Part shown: positions 15,181-24,892 of the stretch, piece by piece
Numbering within the stretch: the stretch's first letter is position 1
Layout of the letters: each line of letters begins with the position of its first letter
Assembly (NCBI GenBank): GCA_019348495.1
Contig: JAHWJI010000017.1
Location: 1 to 34,508, forward strand
DNA length: 34,508 nt
Source of the DNA: Actinomycetota bacterium
Lineage (GTDB): Bacteria > Actinomycetota > Acidimicrobiia > Acidimicrobiales > CADCSY01
Direction: 5' to 3'
Position numbers and translations under genes: made by a program
Notes under the pieces: generated by a model
The model's input: only the letters and a program-made list of their open reading frames with translations
Databases searched by the model: none
Told to the model about the DNA's origin: nothing

Positions 15181-17157
15181 TCAGCTCGGCGCGTAGTTGC
15201 CGGCGGGGGCCGGCGGCAGGGTGGCGTCCACCTGGACCGCACCCTCGGTGACGGTGACGGGCAGACAGCGGACGGCCTCGTCGGTGGGCCCGGCCAGGGC
15301 CGCACCGGTGCGCACGTCGAAGGTGCCGCCGTGGTGAGGGCACTCCAGCGAGGCGCCCCGGAGGGTGCCGTCGCCGAGCGACGCCCCGGCGTGAGGGCAG
15401 GCGTCGGCCACGGCGCAGAAGGTGCCGTCGACGTTGGCCAGCGCGACAGGGGTGCCGCCGGCGTCGACGGTCGTGACCGCGCCCGGTGCCAGGTCGCTCA
15501 CCCGGGCCACGGCCACCGGTGCGGGTACACCGACCGCGGCCAGCTCAGGTTCGGGGCCCGTCGCCCAACGTCCGGCCATGACCGACTCGAGGTGACCGGC
15601 GAACGCGTCGTGGCCGATGCGGGCCACCGCCGGTCCCAGGCCCTCCCCCTCGTGGCGCATGGCCTCCCAGATCCCGACCACCGCCTCCACTGCGGCGGGG
15701 ACGTCTTCGGTCGCCACCCGTCCCACCACCTCGCCCACCCGTCCGGCACCGATGTCGGCGCCCAGGTAGAGGTGGTAGCCGTCGCGGGTGGCGCCGCCGA
15801 TGCGGACCTTGGAGCCGGCCAGGCCGATGTCGCCGGCCTGGTGCTGGGCGCAGGAGTTGGGGCAGCCCGACACGTGCACCCGCAGGGCGGAGTTGCGGCC
15901 GAGGGCGGCGCTGGACAACAGGGCCTTGCCGGCGTCGGGGGCGGTGGTGATGCCCAGGGCGCACACGGCCGAGCCCGTACAGGCCCGCACCGAGGCGGTG
16001 TGGGCCTCTCCGGCCAGGAACAGTCCTCGGGCCCGCAGCGCATCCCGCACGGTGGTGACGGCGGTCACCGCCACGCTGCGCAGCACCACGTTCTGGTCCC
16101 GGCTGAGGTTCAGGGCGCTGTCGCCGTGGCGGTCGGCCAGGTCGCACAACAACTCGAGCTCCGAGCCGTTGGTGTCGCCTAGGGGGATGTCGACGGTGAG
16201 CGTGGCCAGACCGGGCGTGCGTTGCGGCCGTACACCCGCCGACCACCCTCCCGGGGGGACGTGGGCGAGGATGGCCACCCGGTCGGCTTCGGGGAGCACC
16301 TCTATGGCGACGGGCGGCTCGTGGGGGCGGTCCCGGGCGGCGGCGAAGGCCTGATCCCAGGCGGCCCGGAAGGCGGCCTCGCCCAGACGCTCGACCACGA
16401 ACTTCATGCGGCCCTTGGCCGGCTTGTCCAGGTCGCCGTGGTCGACGAAGACCTCCACGAGAGCCTCGGCCGCGGCCACCACGTCGGCCCGGACAACGAA
16501 GTCAGCCACCTTGACGGCCAGGAACGGGGCCTTGCCCAGGCTGCCTCCCGCCCACAGCTCGTAGCCGGGCTCGCCGTCGCGCAGCACCGACACGAAGCCG
16601 GCGTCGTTGAGCCGGGCGTCGGTGCGGCACCGGGGCGAGCCGCCGAAGGCGACGTTGATGCGACTGGGCAGCACGCAGTTCAGCTCGGCCGAGCGGGCCA
16701 CGATGGCGTCGCTCACGGCCCGGGCGTCGGGCAGGCAGTCGAAGGGCTCGTCGAGGTTCGATCCGGCGTCCTCGGAGCACATGACGTTGCGCAGGGTGTG
16801 CCCGCAGCCCGAGCGGGTGGTCATGCCGATGCCGGACACGGCGTCGAGCAGGGCAGGCACCCTGGTGGCCTCCACCCAGTGCAGCTCGAAGTTCTGGCGG
16901 GTGGTGAGGTGCAGCCAGTCGGGCCCGAACGACCGGGAGATGCGGGCCAGGCCCCGGGCCTGGGGCGTAGGCAGGGCGCCACCGGGGTTGCGCACCCGGA
17001 TCATGAACACCCCCGGCTGCTCCTGGGTGCACACCCCCCAGGTCTTGAGGGCGTAGCGGTCCTCGGGGGACAGCCAGGCGTCGCCCTCGGCGCCCAGACG
17101 CTCGAGGTCGACGGGCAGGCCGGCGCGCTTGGCGGCGGGGATGTTCGGAGCAGCCAT
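15181..17157 (-). CDS. nirA: Sirohaem ferredoxin-type nitrite reductase with C-terminal Rieske domain
   Basis: 658 residues from ATG 17157. The nitrite/sulfite reductase core (about 1-540) has [20 protein letters not shown], '[15 protein letters not shown]', [19 protein letters not shown] and [12 protein letters not shown]. The sirohaem-[4Fe-4S] ligands are Cys393 and Cys399 ([12 protein letters not shown]) and Cys432/Cys436 ([17 protein letters not shown]). A Rieske domain (about 545-650) is fused at the C-terminus, with ligands Cys587/His589 ([11 protein letters not shown]) and Cys606/His609 ([10 protein letters not shown]), like NirD. It reduces nitrite to ammonium with six electrons. Sulfite reductase activity cannot be excluded from the core alone, but narK one base downstream and the divergent nitrate reductase genes favour nitrite. 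Confidence 0.9.
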   Translation of the reverse strand: MAAPNIPAAKRAGLPVDLERLGAEGDAWLSPEDRYALKTWGVCTQEQPGVFMIRVRNPGGALPTPQARGLARISRSFGPDWLHLTTRQNFELHWVEATRVPALLDAVSGIGMTTRSGCGHTLRNVMCSEDAGSNLDEPFDCLPDARAVSDAIVARSAELNCVLPSRINVAFGGSPRCRTDARLNDAGFVSVLRDGEPGYELWAGGSLGKAPFLAVKVADFVVRADVVAAAEALVEVFVDHGDLDKPAKGRMKFVVERLGEAAFRAAWDQAFAAARDRPHEPPVAIEVLPEADRVAILAHVPPGGWSAGVRPQRTPGLATLTVDIPLGDTNGSELELLCDLADRHGDSALNLSRDQNVVLRSVAVTAVTTVRDALRARGLFLAGEAHTASVRACTGSAVCALGITTAPDAGKALLSSAALGRNSALRVHVSGCPNSCAQHQAGDIGLAGSKVRIGGATRDGYHLYLGADIGAGRVGEVVGRVATEDVPAAVEAVVGIWEAMRHEGEGLGPAVARIGHDAFAGHLESVMAGRWATGPEPELAAVGVPAPVAVARVSDLAPGAVTTVDAGGTPVALANVDGTFCAVADACPHAGASLGDGTLRGASLECPHHGGTFDVRTGAALAGPTDEAVRCLPVTVTEGAVQVDATLPPAPAGNYAPS

Positions 17158-17268
17158 GCCGGTGACCCTAAGAACCGGGTGTTGCCGGCGTGGACCCGGG
17201 GTGTTTCCATCGCACGACGGCTCGCGCACGGCCGGGGCGGGGCGACGAGAGGACTCCTTCACACGGTG

Positions 17269-17295
17269 GTCATCCGACGACAACGGCCGGGAAAC
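17269..17295 (+). promoter_or_regulatory. Candidate GlnR/NnaR-type operator between nirA and the dmsBC fusion
   Basis: Three pentamers at 11-base intervals: GTCAT (17269-17273), ACAAC (17280-17284) and GAAAC (17291-17295), each separated by six bases. The last two repeat the CAAC-N6-GAAAC element seen before the NnaR-like gene. The site lies in the 160-base divergent region, so it could control both nirA-narK and dmsBC-nitrate reductase. The element is seen; the binding protein is inferred. Confidence 0.45.
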
Positions 17296-17317
17296 GGCTG
17301 CTTCGTAGGTTTCCGGC
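17286..17317 (+). promoter_or_regulatory. Inverted repeat ending at the start codon of the dmsBC fusion
   Basis: GCCGGGAAAC (17286-17295) and GTTTCCGGC (17309-17317) form an inverted repeat with one bulged G and a 13-base loop. The right arm touches the GTG at 17318, and the left arm shares GAAAC with the candidate operator. It may be a protein site, or an RNA hairpin that hides the start region. Confidence 0.4.
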
Positions 17318-19030
17318 GTGGACCTCCTCACTGCCGACCCCGCCGCCACCGGCGACGGCGGGGCCGGTGGCGCAGGGGCCGGTGGCGCAGGGGCGCTGAC
17401 CCCCCTCGACTGGTACCTGGCCGACCAGGCCGATCTCAGCGCGGTGGAGCGCTTCTCCCGCCGCCACGACGCCCACGCGCTGCCCGTCCAGGCCCGCTAC
17501 TACCGCGACCTCATCCCCCTGGACCGGCCCGGCCCCGGCCAGCAGTACGGCTTCGAGGTCGACCTCGACGCCTGCACCGGGTGCAAGGCCTGCGTCACCG
17601 CCTGCCACGCCCTCAACGGCCTCGACGACGGCGAGTCGTGGCGGACGGTGGGGTCCGTGCACGTCGAGGTGGCCGAGCCCTTCCAACAGACGGTCACCGC
17701 CGCCTGCCATCACTGCGTCGAGCCCGCCTGCCTGGCCGGGTGCCCGGTCAACGCCTACGAGAAGGACCCGGCCACCGGCATCGTCACCCACCTGGACGAC
17801 CAGTGCATCGGGTGTCGCTACTGCGTGTTGACCTGCCCCTACGAGGTGCCCCGCTACAACCCGGAGCGGGGCATCGTGCGCAAGTGCGACCTGTGCGCCG
17901 ACCGCCTGGAGGCGGGCGAGGCCCCGGCGTGCGTGCAGTCGTGCCCCAACGCCGCCATCCGGGTGTCGGTCGTGGACACCGAGGCGGCCCGGGCCGCCGG
18001 CGCACCAGGTCAGCGCCTGGTTCCGGGCGCCCCCCTCTCGTCGATCACCGTGCCCACCACCAGATACACCAGCCGCCGGGTCAGCGACGGTCTGGTGGGC
18101 GGCGGGCCGGCCGCTGTGGCCCAGCCGCCCCAGCGGGGCCAGGCCCACGTCCCCCTCACCGTGATGTTGGTGCTGACCCAGGTGGCGGTGGGCACCTCGG
18201 TGGTGGGGCTGGGCTTGCGCTCCCTGGCCGGTACGCAGGTGGCCGAGGCCGTGCGCCCGGCCTCGGCCCTGGTGGCCCTGGCCGTGGGCCTGCTCGCCCT
18301 GGGCGCCAGCGTCTTGCACCTGGGCCGGCCCGCCTACGCCTTCCGGGCGGTGCTCGGCATCCGCCGGTCGTGGCTGAGCCGGGAGATCGTGGCCTTCACC
18401 GCCTTCGCCCTCCTGGCCTCCGGCCACGGCTGGGCCGTGCTGGCCGGCGCCGGCAGGGCCGAACCCGCCCTCGGTGCCGCCGCCGCCGCGGCCGGAGTGG
18501 TGGGCGTGGCCTGCTCGGCCCAGGTCTACGCCGTGACCCGCAGGCGGTGGTGGGCCCTGCCCCGGACCGCCCTGAAGTTCGCCCTCACCACCGTGGCCAC
18601 CGGCGCCGGCGGGGTGCTGGTCGTCTCGGTGGCCACCGCCCTGGCTCTGGGCCAGGGCCCCGTGGAGCGGGCCGGCCTGGTGTCGGGCCGGCCGCTCGGC
18701 GTCCTCGTGGCCACGGCGGTGGTGGCCAAGCTGGCCTGGGAGGCGGGCCTGCTGCGCCACCTCCGCTCCGGTGCTCCCGCCGAGCTGCAGCGCAGTGCCG
18801 TGCTTTTGGCCGGCGAGCTGGCCCCGTCGAGCCGGTGGCGGTTCGCCCTGGGCCTGGCCGGGGCGTCGGCCGCGCTGGCGGTGGCCCTGGGCGCAGGGGC
18901 GGTGGCATCGCCCATGGTCCTGGTGCTGGCCGTGGCCAGCTTCGCCGCCGTGGTCGGCGGAGAGCTGGTGGAGCGCTGGCAGTTCTTCACCGCGGTCGCT
19001 CCACCCTGCATGCCGTCGGCCCTCTCGTGA
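17318..19030 (+). CDS. Fused DmsB-DmsC protein: four-cluster ferredoxin subunit plus membrane anchor
   Basis: 570 residues. The N-terminal half is a DmsB/NrfC-like electron-transfer subunit with 16 Cys for four [4Fe-4S] clusters: [11 protein letters not shown] (86-96), [13 protein letters not shown] (130-142), [11 protein letters not shown] (163-173) and CDLC...CVQSC (190-209). The C-terminal half (about 280-565) is a hydrophobic DmsC-like anchor of about eight helices, normally the quinol-binding subunit. In most organisms these are two proteins. It would pass electrons from menaquinol to the molybdenum subunit encoded next, whose GTG overlaps this TGA. The start GTG 17318 has a poor ribosome site, and the first 27 residues are Gly/Ala repeats, so the exact start is uncertain; '[20 protein letters not shown]' is clearly inside. 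Confidence 0.88.
   Translation: MDLLTADPAATGDGGAGGAGAGGAGALTPLDWYLADQADLSAVERFSRRHDAHALPVQARYYRDLIPLDRPGPGQQYGFEVDLDACTGCKACVTACHALNGLDDGESWRTVGSVHVEVAEPFQQTVTAACHHCVEPACLAGCPVNAYEKDPATGIVTHLDDQCIGCRYCVLTCPYEVPRYNPERGIVRKCDLCADRLEAGEAPACVQSCPNAAIRVSVVDTEAARAAGAPGQRLVPGAPLSSITVPTTRYTSRRVSDGLVGGGPAAVAQPPQRGQAHVPLTVMLVLTQVAVGTSVVGLGLRSLAGTQVAEAVRPASALVALAVGLLALGASVLHLGRPAYAFRAVLGIRRSWLSREIVAFTAFALLASGHGWAVLAGAGRAEPALGAAAAAAGVVGVACSAQVYAVTRRRWWALPRTALKFALTTVATGAGGVLVVSVATALALGQGPVERAGLVSGRPLGVLVATAVVAKLAWEAGLLRHLRSGAPAELQRSAVLLAGELAPSSRWRFALGLAGASAALAVALGAGAVASPMVLVLAVASFAAVVGGELVERWQFFTAVAPPCMPSALS
17360..17394 (+). repeat. 15-base tandem repeat in the 5' end of the dmsBC fusion
   Basis: The unit GGGGCCGGTGGCGCA occurs twice perfectly (17360-17374 and 17375-17389) with five more bases of a third copy. 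It encodes the Gly/Ala run near the N-terminus. Unit length is a multiple of three, so copy number could vary without breaking the frame. Confidence 0.85.
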
Positions 19031-21240
19031 GCAGGGGCCGTCGGTCCAACCTGTTCATGGCCCGAGCCGGCCGCCAGGGTGACGACCTGGCCCGTCGCCC
19101 CGGCGGCTTCGGCCTGGGCCAGGTACCGACCCGGCTGGCCCCCGAGGCGGTCACGTCCATGGTCTGTGGCTACTGCTCGGTGGGGTGCTCGCTCGACATT
19201 CACCTGCGTGACGGCCACGCCGTCAACCTGTCGCCCACCACCGAGTACCCGGTGAACCTGGGGATGGCCTGTCCCAAGGGCTGGGAGGCGCTGGCCCCGC
19301 TCGCCGCGCCCGACCGGGCCACCACGCCCCTGCGGCGCGACGACCGGGGACAGCTCCAGCCGGTGAGCTGGCCGGACGCCCTCGACACCTTCGTGGCCCG
19401 GTTCCGGGCCGTGCAGGCCGAGCACGGCCCGGCCTCGGTGGCCTTCTTGTCGACGGGCCAGATCCCCACCGAGGAGATGGCGCTGCTGGGGGCCGTGGCC
19501 AAGTTCGGCATGGGCGTGGTCCACGGCGACGGCAACACCCGCCAGTGCATGGCCACCTCGGTGGTGGCCTACAAGCAGGCCTTCGGCTTCGACGCGCCGC
19601 CCTACACCTACGCCGACCTCGAGTCCTCCGACGTGATCGTCCTGGTCGGCTCCAACGTCTGCATCGCCCACCCCATCTTGTGGGAGCGCATCTGTCGCAA
19701 CCCCCATGACCCCCAGATCGTGGTCATCGACCCCCGGGCCACAGAGACGGCGGTGGCCGCCACCCAGCACCTGGCCCTGGCCCCCAAGTCCGACCTGGTC
19801 CTGCTCTACGGCCTGGCCCGGGCCCTCGTCCAGCGGGGTGCGCTCGACCGGGCCTTCGTCGAGGCCCACACCACCGGCTTCGACGCCTTCGCCGCCCACG
19901 TGGCCCCCTTCACGCCCGAGCGGGTGGCCGAGGCCACGGGCCTGGCACCGGAGGCCCTGGAGAGCCTGGCCACGACCGTGGCCGAGGGCGAGCGGGTGTC
20001 GTTCTGGTGGACCATGGGCGTCAACCAGAGCCACGAGGGCGTGCTGGTGGCCCAGGCCATCATCAACCTGGCCCTGCTGACCGGCAGCATCGGCCGCCCC
20101 GGCACCGGCGCCAACTCCATCACCGGGCAGTGCAACGCCATGGGGTCGCGCCTGTTCTCCAACACCACCAACCTCTTCGGGGGACGCGACTTCGCCGACG
20201 CCGCCCACCGGGGCGAGGTGGCAGCCACCCTCGGCATCGATGACGGGTGCATCCCCGACCAGCCCAGCTGGGCCTACGACCAGATCGTGGAGGGCATCGC
20301 CACCGGCGACATCCGGGGCCTGTGGGTGGTGGCCACCAACTCGGCCCACTCCTGGGTCAACCACGGTGACCTGCACGACCTGCTGGGCAGACTCGACTTC
20401 CTCGTGGTCCAAGACCTCTACGCCACCACCGAGACGGCGCAGCGGGCCGACCTGGTGCTGCCCGCAGCCGGGTGGGGGGAGAAGGAGGGCACCTTCATCA
20501 ACTCCGAGCGCCGCATCGGCCTCATCAAGCGGGTGGCCCGGGCGCCGGGGCAGGCCCTGGCCGACTTCGCCATCTTCAAGCTGGTGGCCGAGGCCTGGGG
20601 TTGCGGTGAGCTGTTGGAGGCGTGGTCGTCACCGGAGGCCGTCTTCGAGATGCTGGGACGACTTTCCACCGGGCGCCCGTGCGACTTCAGCGGGGTGGGC
20701 GACTACGCCATGGTCGACGATCTCGGGGGGGTGCAGTGGCCCTTCCCGCCCGGATCGACGATGGTGCCCGGAGAGGAGCGACGCCTCTTCGCCGACGGCC
20801 GCTTCTTCCACCCCGACGGTCGGGCCCGGTTCTGCTTCGGCGAGCCCCGTCCCCCTCGGGAGGCCACCAGCCGGCGCTATCCCCTCGTGCTGCTCACCGG
20901 ACGGGGCAGCTCGGCCCAGTGGCACACCGAGACCCGCACGGCCAAGTCGGCCGTCCTGCGCACCCTGCACCCCCCGGGGCCCTACGTGGAGGTCAACGCC
21001 ATCGACGCCCAGGCTGGCGGCCTGGTGGCCGGCCAGTGGGCCGTGGTGTCCTCGGCCCGGGGCTCGATGCAGGCCCGGGTGGTGGTCACCACCGCGGTGG
21101 CCGCCGGCCAGGTCTTCGTGCCCATGCACGACGCCCAGGTGAACCGCCTCACCCACCCCAGCTTCGACCCCTCCTCCCGCCAGCCGTCCTACAAGCACTG
21201 CGCCGTGGCCGTGCGCCCCCTCGAGCACTGGGAGCACTGA
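19027..21240 (+). CDS. Molybdopterin nitrate reductase catalytic subunit (NasC/NarB type)
   Basis: 737 residues from GTG 19027, overlapping the previous stop as GTGA. The N-terminal [4Fe-4S] ligands are Cys47, Cys50, Cys54 ([15 protein letters not shown]) and Cys82 (GMACPKGW). The Mo ligand is Cys174 in [20 protein letters not shown], the position typical of assimilatory/periplasmic nitrate reductases. Cofactor-binding stretches include [18 protein letters not shown], '[20 protein letters not shown]', QNCNAMG-like [13 protein letters not shown] and [20 protein letters not shown]. The C-terminal domain has [20 protein letters not shown]. No Tat signal is visible, so it is probably cytoplasmic, fitting assimilation; formate dehydrogenase is less likely because the Mo ligand is Cys and narK/nirA are beside it. 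Electron donor: the dmsBC fusion (inferred). Confidence 0.88.
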   Translation: MSRGRRSNLFMARAGRQGDDLARRPGGFGLGQVPTRLAPEAVTSMVCGYCSVGCSLDIHLRDGHAVNLSPTTEYPVNLGMACPKGWEALAPLAAPDRATTPLRRDDRGQLQPVSWPDALDTFVARFRAVQAEHGPASVAFLSTGQIPTEEMALLGAVAKFGMGVVHGDGNTRQCMATSVVAYKQAFGFDAPPYTYADLESSDVIVLVGSNVCIAHPILWERICRNPHDPQIVVIDPRATETAVAATQHLALAPKSDLVLLYGLARALVQRGALDRAFVEAHTTGFDAFAAHVAPFTPERVAEATGLAPEALESLATTVAEGERVSFWWTMGVNQSHEGVLVAQAIINLALLTGSIGRPGTGANSITGQCNAMGSRLFSNTTNLFGGRDFADAAHRGEVAATLGIDDGCIPDQPSWAYDQIVEGIATGDIRGLWVVATNSAHSWVNHGDLHDLLGRLDFLVVQDLYATTETAQRADLVLPAAGWGEKEGTFINSERRIGLIKRVARAPGQALADFAIFKLVAEAWGCGELLEAWSSPEAVFEMLGRLSTGRPCDFSGVGDYAMVDDLGGVQWPFPPGSTMVPGEERRLFADGRFFHPDGRARFCFGEPRPPREATSRRYPLVLLTGRGSSAQWHTETRTAKSAVLRTLHPPGPYVEVNAIDAQAGGLVAGQWAVVSSARGSMQARVVVTTAVAAGQVFVPMHDAQVNRLTHPSFDPSSRQPSYKHCAVAVRPLEHWEH

Positions 21241-21252
21241 GCGCTGGTCCCC

Positions 21253-21274
21253 GACGCCAGCGACGGCCGGCGTC
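21253..21274 (+). terminator. Possible hairpin after the nitrate reductase gene
   Basis: GACGCC (21253-21258) and GGCGTC (21269-21274) could pair around a 10-base loop 12 bases after the stop. There is no T-run, so it would be a weak or factor-assisted terminator at best. Confidence 0.25.
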
Positions 21275-21396
21275 CCGGTCGGCGCCGCTGCTCGGGCACC
21301 GAACCCGCCCGCGGAAAGCCAACCGGGAGGCTCTAGCATGGGACGGTCGCTCCCTTGAGTGTGGGGCCTGTCTCCCTTTGCCCCGAAAGGCCGCCC

Positions 21397-23223
<1,827 letters not shown>

Positions 23224-23292
23224 CCGAGGAGACGACCGGCTCGCGGGGAGGGGGGCGGATGGGCAGGACCCACGGGCATACTCTCAGAGGTC

Positions 23293-23874
23293 ATGGCTAA
23301 GCGCCGACCAGCCGACGAGGGACCGGACCCTTACCAGGTGCTGGGCGTCTCGCGCCTGGCCACCCTCGAGGAGGTCACTGCCGCCTACCGGGCCCTGGCC
23401 CAGACCTACCACCCCGACCGCCACGTCGACAGTCCGGTGGCGGTGCAACAGCAGGCCGAGCGGCGCATGCGCGAGGTCAACCAGGCCTTCTTGACCCTGA
23501 AGAAGGGCTCGTGGTTGGCGGCCACCCCCGAGAGCCAGATCCACTCATGGGACACCCCCGACCCCGACGCCGCCTTCCAGGCCCGCCGCCGGGCGTCGCA
23601 GGCGTCACGCCAGCACACGGCCCAGGCCCGGGCCGCCCAGGCCAGCCGCACGCAGGCCAAGCAGTCGATGCCCGGCGGTGAGGCCCGGTCCAGGCCCAAG
23701 ATCAGCGGGGGGGAGAAGGTGGGTTACGGCCTGGCCCAGGCCCTGATCACCAACGAGCTCACCTGTCGAACGTGCAGGAGCGTCCAGCACCTGCCCGCCG
23801 GTTGGCAGCACCGCCTGCGGGACACCGACTGGTCGTGCTCGGCCTGCGGGCGCATCATCCTGGCCTGGCGCTGA
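23293..23874 (+). CDS. J-domain protein with C-terminal zinc ribbon
   Basis: 193 residues. Residues 11-75 are a DnaJ J-domain (PDPYQVLGVSRLATLEEVTA) with HPD at 40-42, the motif that stimulates Hsp70 ATPase. An Ala/Gln/Arg-rich helical linker follows (about 90-130). The C-terminus has CxxC pairs at 158/161 (CRTC) and 182/185 (CSAC), a likely zinc ribbon, around 'GYGLAQALITNELT' and HLPAGWQHRL. There is no DnaJ central G/F or CxxCxGxG region, so it is a specialised co-chaperone rather than DnaJ. The partner and client are unknown. It lies 69 bases after typA on the same strand. Confidence 0.8.
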   Translation: MAKRRPADEGPDPYQVLGVSRLATLEEVTAAYRALAQTYHPDRHVDSPVAVQQQAERRMREVNQAFLTLKKGSWLAATPESQIHSWDTPDPDAAFQARRRASQASRQHTAQARAAQASRTQAKQSMPGGEARSRPKISGGEKVGYGLAQALITNELTCRTCRSVQHLPAGWQHRLRDTDWSCSACGRIILAWR

Positions 23875-23906
23875 CCGCAGGCTCGCTTCGCTCGCCGCCT
23901 TGTCGG

Positions 23907-24116
23907 TCAGCCGACGGTGAGGGTGGCGACGGCCCACAGGGAGGCCACCAGGCCGATGGCGATCATCACCAGGCTGCGGGCAACCGGCGGCCGGGCCAGG
24001 TCGGTGTCACCCCGGCGCGTAGGCGGCCGTACCAGAGCCACCATGCTGCCCACGGCCATGGCGGCGCCGAGCGCCAGGACCAGCTGGGCCAGCAGGTCGT
24101 CTCCGAGGAGGTTCAC
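23907..24116 (-). CDS. Small two-helix membrane protein
   Basis: 69 residues with two hydrophobic helices: about 8-30 (LLAQLVLALGAAMAVGSMVA) and 47-66 (SLVMIAIGLVASLWAVATLT), joined by a basic loop (RPPTRRGDTD). The ATG at 24116 overlaps the lipoprotein stop as ATGA, so it is the second gene of a two-gene operon. No family recognised; probably a conserved actinobacterial membrane protein. Confidence 0.7.
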   Translation of the reverse strand: MNLLGDDLLAQLVLALGAAMAVGSMVALVRPPTRRGDTDLARPPVARSLVMIAIGLVASLWAVATLTVG

Positions 24117-24541
24117 CTGCCGGGGTTCTGGAAGCAGAACGAGACCTGGGCGATCTCTGCGGCGTTGTACTCGTCGGTGGTGAGGTCCTGGAAGGGGGCT
24201 TTGCCGTACCCCTTCTCCAGTACGGCGCGGGCGTAGCGGCCGTAGACCTGGTTGGTGAACTGCACCTGCTCACGCAGCTCGGCGGGCGCCTGCGAGGCGA
24301 TCTCCTGCTGCAAACGCTCGATGTTCTCGACGGTGCTCTCGATCTCGAGGTTGGACGTCGCCCGTCGGATCAGGTTGAGCCGGTCGTCCATCAGCTCCTC
24401 CAAGGGCCCGCAGAAGGGACCACCCTCGGGTTGGCTGGACTGCTCCGGGGCGCGGGACAAGAACCCGTTCTCCTCGCTGGCGCACGCAGTGAACATCAAG
24501 AGCAGCGCCAGGCAACTACAGAGGCTATGGCGCCGACGCAT
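24113..24541 (-). CDS. Small secreted lipoprotein, function unknown
   Basis: 142 residues. The signal peptide ends in a lipobox-like FTAC (Cys20). The mature part is helical: FCGPLEELMDDRLNLIRRAT, IERLQQEIASQAPAELREQV, TNQVYGRYARAVLEKGYG and a closing FCFQNPGR. The layout (early Cys, 'APAELREQV', Tyr-bearing helix, late Cys) parallels the lipoprotein at 13021-13422 (YCELQRAL, APPEIAQEV, EAYKVVLESG, RCGIPNP). Translation is coupled to the small membrane protein downstream. Function unknown. Confidence 0.75.
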   Translation of the reverse strand: MRRRHSLCSCLALLLMFTACASEENGFLSRAPEQSSQPEGGPFCGPLEELMDDRLNLIRRATSNLEIESTVENIERLQQEIASQAPAELREQVQFTNQVYGRYARAVLEKGYGKAPFQDLTTDEYNAAEIAQVSFCFQNPGR

Positions 24542-24670
24542 ATCCCCCCGACACTAGTGGCCCCGCGCTCTGCGCCGCCACGCGCCATGCTCTCCCCGCC
24601 ACCGAACGACCACGCTGCGCGTGCGGTGTAGAGGTGCAGCGCCTTGTCCTGGTTCGTGGCATCGTCGGGC

Positions 24671-24892
24671 ATGGTGCGAGTGGAGCCGGTGACGCTCGCC
24701 TGGGCTCAGGCGCTGGCCCAGGGCGACGATGTGTTCGCGGAGCGCTTCGGCGTGCCCGTAGAGCCGGGCTGGTCGGGGTTCCCCGAGGTGATCCCCCGCC
24801 TGGGCGAGGCGATCGCCGACGGTCGACCCACGGTGTGGGGATCCCTACAGGAGCGTCAGATGTCCTTGGCCATGTTGGCGAAGCGGGTGTAG
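24671..24892 (+). pseudogene. Truncated GNAT-like acetyltransferase remnant
   Basis: From ATG 24671 the first 57 residues read like the N-terminus of a GNAT-family protein: VTLAWAQALAQGDDVFAERF, 'GVPVEPGWSGFPEVIPRLGE' and RPTVWGS. The acetyl-CoA-binding part is missing: beyond about 24841 the frame enters the convergent 3' end of dnaB and stops at 24892. I read it as the stump of a gene cut when dnaB came to lie next to it. The GNAT assignment rests on resemblance of the PGW-x-x-FPE segment and is moderate. Confidence 0.5.

Noticed and set aside
16222-19026. Upstream 935 codons of the open frame that contains the nitrate reductase
   Set aside because: This part is antisense to nirA and an out-of-frame shadow of the dmsBC fusion; protein-like sequence begins only at GTG 19027.
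19027-21240. Formate dehydrogenase alpha subunit
   Set aside because: The molybdenum ligand position is Cys (Cys174, RQCMATS), and narK and nirA are neighbours; formate dehydrogenases usually have selenocysteine or Cys in a different motif.
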